This document shows positions 62,409 to 64,000 of a stretch of 64,000 nt of DNA, piece by piece (within the stretch, counting starts at the first letter, position 1; the number at the start of each line of letters is the position of its first letter). The notes beneath the pieces are model-generated. The model was not told the origin of the DNA, did not search any database, and saw only the letters and a list, made by a program, of their open reading frames with translations. The stretch comes from CAYQQU01 sp964419545 (lineage in GTDB: Bacteria; Bacteroidota; Bacteroidia; Chitinophagales; Saprospiraceae). Both the position numbers and the translations under genes were made by a program. The DNA is taken from contig CAYQQU010000017.1 in NCBI GenBank assembly GCA_964419545.1, positions 22,849 through 86,848 of the forward strand. The letters are read 5' to 3'.

Positions 62409-62554
62409 GAGCACGTTTGGGGCGGGTTCGTTATGAAAATCAACAGGTTAACTAAAAGATAAAATGTGAGTTTACCGGGGTAAATGAGCATTTTATCTTG
62501 ACGACAGGTTCCTAAGCTGTTGATTCGCAATAGAAGCAAGCTCCAAACATGCTC
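62409..62554. mobile_element. Palindromic element B (146 bp)
   Basis: The arms pair stepwise: GAGCACGTTTGG (62409-62420) with CCAAACATGCTC (62543-62554, one mismatch), AATCAACAG (62438-62446) with CTGTTGATT (62517-62525), AAGATAAAATG (62456-62466) with CATTTTATCTT (62489-62499). At the centre is TTTACC-GG-GGTAAA (62471-62484). Its ends resemble the MITE ends (GAGC..GTTTGG), so a related family is likely. A partial copy is at 13617-13649. It holds no ORF. Confidence 0.7.
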
Positions 62555-62608
62555 GTACGTCGTTCTCCGCCGCCGGTGCATGGCAATGGATTTTCCACTA
62601 AATTGAAG

Positions 62609-62669
62609 TTTGGGCCGCCCAAAAAGTATATAAGGGCAGGAAAAGGGGTTACGGGAAGCTGTTACCGGG
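62609..62669. promoter_or_regulatory. Regulatory region of the LytTR gene
   Basis: TTTGGG-CCG-CCCAAA (62609-62623) is a perfect 6-bp inverted repeat. GTTACGGG (62648-62655) and GTTACCGGG (62661-62669) are direct repeats starting 13 bp apart, similar to the pair in front of the GMC operon (29102 and 29116). They lie 36-96 bp before the ATG and may be self-regulatory sites. Confidence 0.45.
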
Positions 62670-62704
62670 GAAAAACAGCCCGTCACAATAAGAAAAGCAA
62701 GCCA

Positions 62705-63409
62705 ATGATGAATGTTCTGATCGTGGAAGATGACTTTTCGTTCGCGCTCGAAGTGGAAATGGCTGTAAAAGAACTGGGGTACGCAGTGCTGCCCATACAG
62801 TCAAAGGCCGAAGACACCCTGGAGTGGTTGCAGCGGGAAACGGTAGACCTGGTGATCGCCGATAATTACCTGAGCGGGCAGATGAAAGGCGTGGAACTGG
62901 TGCGCAAAATGCACGCCAGGGGCATACCAGTTATTTTCATGACCTCCAATAGCGACTTTGTAACTTACCACAGTCTGCGCGACCATCACCTGGAAGCTTT
63001 TCTGGTAAAGCCGTTCGATCTTCTCACGTTACAAACGACCATCGATCTGGCCTTCAAAAGGCAGGAACAACGCCACCTGCCGGCCGAAGACGCCCTCTTC
63101 ATCAAAAAAGGACAATTGCTGGAAAAGGTAACGGTAGATGAGATCGTCTACATCGAATCCGAAGGCAACTATTGCTTTGTCTACACCAAAGAGAAGAGGA
63201 AGTACGCCGTAAAAACCTCGATCCGCAAATTTCTGGACCGAATCGTCAATGCCGTTTTTATTCAAATCCACCGCAATTACGCCGTTAACTTTTCGAATGT
63301 AGAAGCGATTGATTTTCAGGATGCTGAAATTTATCTGGCGGGCGGCGGGCGCTTACCTATCGGACAAACCTATCGCAAGGAAATCCAGGAAGCGGCGAAT
63401 CGTATTTAG
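62705..63409 (+). CDS. LytTR-type response regulator
   Basis: From the ATG at 62705 (MMNVLIVEDDF) the protein has 234 residues. The receiver domain has acidic residues near 8-10, the phosphoacceptor Asp53 (LVIADNYLSG), a conserved Thr in FMTSN and Lys in VKPF. The LytTR DNA-binding domain (about 125-230) has the usual IVYIESEGNYCFVYT and IQIHRNYAVNFSNVEAID patterns. The nearby histidine kinase gene is the natural partner by position, but they are separated by a MITE and element B. A long upstream extension is open but lacks receiver homology. Confidence 0.93.
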   Translation: MMNVLIVEDDFSFALEVEMAVKELGYAVLPIQSKAEDTLEWLQRETVDLVIADNYLSGQMKGVELVRKMHARGIPVIFMTSNSDFVTYHSLRDHHLEAFLVKPFDLLTLQTTIDLAFKRQEQRHLPAEDALFIKKGQLLEKVTVDEIVYIESEGNYCFVYTKEKRKYAVKTSIRKFLDRIVNAVFIQIHRNYAVNFSNVEAIDFQDAEIYLAGGGRLPIGQTYRKEIQEAANRI

Positions 63410-63509
63410 TCTGTTACGACCCAGTCGAGTTAATGCTCCGAAAGAATTGGCTCATACACTTTAAGTATGTGCCCGTAACCTTTCGCCGGAATGGGCTGCC
63501 CATGTAGCT

Positions 63510-63517
63510 TACATTTG
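63510..63517 (+). promoter_or_regulatory. -7-like promoter element in the terminal spacer
   Basis: TACATTTG fits TAnnTTTG. It is followed after about 60 bp by the terminator at 63549-63580, so a very short transcript would result. No -33 element is clear. Confidence 0.35.
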
Positions 63518-63548
63518 TACCGGAACGAAAGAATAAAAGGGAACAAGG

Positions 63549-63582
63549 AAAGAGGCTGCTGTTTTTTGGCGGCCTCTTTTTT
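63549..63582 (+). terminator. Intrinsic terminator 1 of the terminal spacer
   Basis: AAAGAGGC (63549-63556) pairs with GCCTCTTT (63572-63579), followed by more T. It lies 140 bp behind the LytTR stop codon and may end that mRNA or a short independent RNA. Confidence 0.8.
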
Positions 63583-63822
63583 TCTTTTCCTGTTGACGAC
63601 CACCCGGACAGCGCAGAGCCGTCCCTGATCATAAGCTTTCATTTTTACTCGGATATAACCCGGATGATTCATCTATTGCCGGCCGCCATTCTGTCCCGTT
63701 GGGGTCCATCTCACCGTATCTGGTGATACCCGCCTGCGCGAACGCAAGCCGGTCAACCGTCATGGCGAAGAACGCATGAATAATCCGAGATAAAGAACTG
63801 TTTCTCGAAGCGAAGTGTTTCG

Positions 63823-63853
63823 CCGGCCGGAATTGATTCGGCCGGTTTTTTTT
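63823..63853 (+). terminator. Intrinsic terminator 2 of the terminal spacer
   Basis: CCGGCCG (63823-63829) pairs with CGGCCGG (63839-63845), then eight T (63846-63853). No ORF that I can support lies between it and terminator 1. Confidence 0.85.
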
Positions 63854-63950
63854 TGCCTTTTCGGTAACGCCCGGCTCAGTCTTTGCATAAATGGACGGAG
63901 AAATTATCGTGGATTTTTTTCTCAGGATTAAACTAGAGTGGTTAGCTAGT

Positions 63951-63987
63951 GACGAGCCTTCCGTAACGGGGGCTCGTTATTTTTTTA
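63951..63987 (+). terminator. Intrinsic terminator 3 of the terminal spacer
   Basis: ACGAGCC (63952-63958) pairs with GGCTCGT (63971-63977), followed by A and a T run. It is 98 bp behind terminator 2. Three terminators in 440 bp without a protein gene suggest short non-coding transcripts. Confidence 0.75.
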
Positions 63988-64000
63988 TCGCGGCAACCGG

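Noticed and set aside
62252..62455. ORF inside MITE copy 2 and its twin in copy 1 (54484-54695)
   Set aside because: Both lie almost wholly in the element, have no start context, and reflect only the identical non-coding sequence.
63430..63672. Minus-strand ORF of 80 residues in the terminal spacer
   Set aside because: It runs through a strong plus-strand terminator, has no promoter or homology that I can see, and its basic composition follows from the A/T-rich terminator.
63690..63760. Possible tRNA or riboswitch in the terminal spacer
   Set aside because: Only a single hairpin is convincing; no cloverleaf, T-loop sequence or known aptamer core is visible.

Overview
The window looks like a chromosomal segment of a GC-rich Bacteroidota, most likely a Saprospiria/Lewinella-like marine bacterium. 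This is inferred from several signs. Type IX secretion (T9SS) C-terminal sorting domains end the giant repeat protein (1-6163) and a second secreted protein (53221-54384). Promoters carry the Bacteroidota -7 element TAnnTTTG (for example 29086-29093, 37158-37165, 52942-52949, 57960-57967). There is a TonB receptor with a carboxypeptidase-regulatory-like N-terminus, an AraC regulator with a membrane N-terminal half, a LytTR regulator and a bTHX ribosomal peptide. The window holds one 100-N assembly gap (1988-2087) and I saw no tRNA, rRNA, CRISPR array or complete IS.

Layout. 1-6.2 kb: 3' part of a giant secreted glycosidase-like/adhesin gene with 25 visible copies of a 30-residue Cys/Asp repeat, five copies of a carbohydrate-binding-like domain and a sorting domain. 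6.3-7.8 kb: TetR regulator with its likely operator in front of itself and in front of a DUF2867/DUF6463 pair. 8-11.7 kb: membrane AraC regulator, a 47-residue membrane peptide and a TonB receptor that overlaps it by ATGA. 11.8-17.1 kb (minus): coiled-coil lipoprotein, YvlD-like membrane protein, an HhH-like protein, exported MsrB-MsrA fusion, and a five-ORF membrane redox operon in which a ferric-reductase-like/Rieske protein is split by an in-frame amber codon. 17.1-29.1 kb (minus): an eight-gene operon (GMC oxidoreductase, VOC protein, SDR, GH15, MGH1/GH63-like, GDE, MFS, SDR), probably cytoplasmic alpha-glucoside breakdown and sugar oxidation. 29.2-32.4 kb (minus): an S8-peptidase-fragment/LRR chimera, a conserved unknown, and a tandem universal stress protein.

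32.5-38.1 kb: kelch-like exported protein, lipoprotein, lytic transglycosylase, DUF2480, ScpB and a membrane protein. 38.3-46.4 kb (plus): PaaY, PaaZ, SDR-DUF2867, enoyl-CoA hydratase, a small protein, transglutaminase and a fused 2-oxoacid dehydrogenase E1, an acyl-CoA/aromatic catabolism block. 46.5-52.9 kb: SPOR-like protein, M19 dipeptidase, TonB-C protein, then glgC, glgA and the bTHX ribosomal peptide. Glycogen synthesis (glgCA) and the cytoplasmic glucosidases of the 17-29 kb operon could work on the same polymer. 53.2-64 kb (plus): T9SS cargo, GMC oxidoreductase, thioesterase, flavin monooxygenase, OmpH lipoprotein, a propeller-type histidine kinase and a LytTR regulator.

The most notable signals outside ordinary genes are: two apparently identical 162-bp MITEs in opposite orientation with TTA/TAA target duplications; a second large palindromic element beside one of them, with a relic at 13.6 kb; a GTTACC..GGTAAC motif in front of the GMC operon, the LRR chimera and the LytTR gene; a 31-bp-spaced direct repeat behind the AraC gene; G-rich (GGGTGT)n tracts directly after two stop codons; and three consecutive intrinsic terminators in the gene-free last 590 bp.
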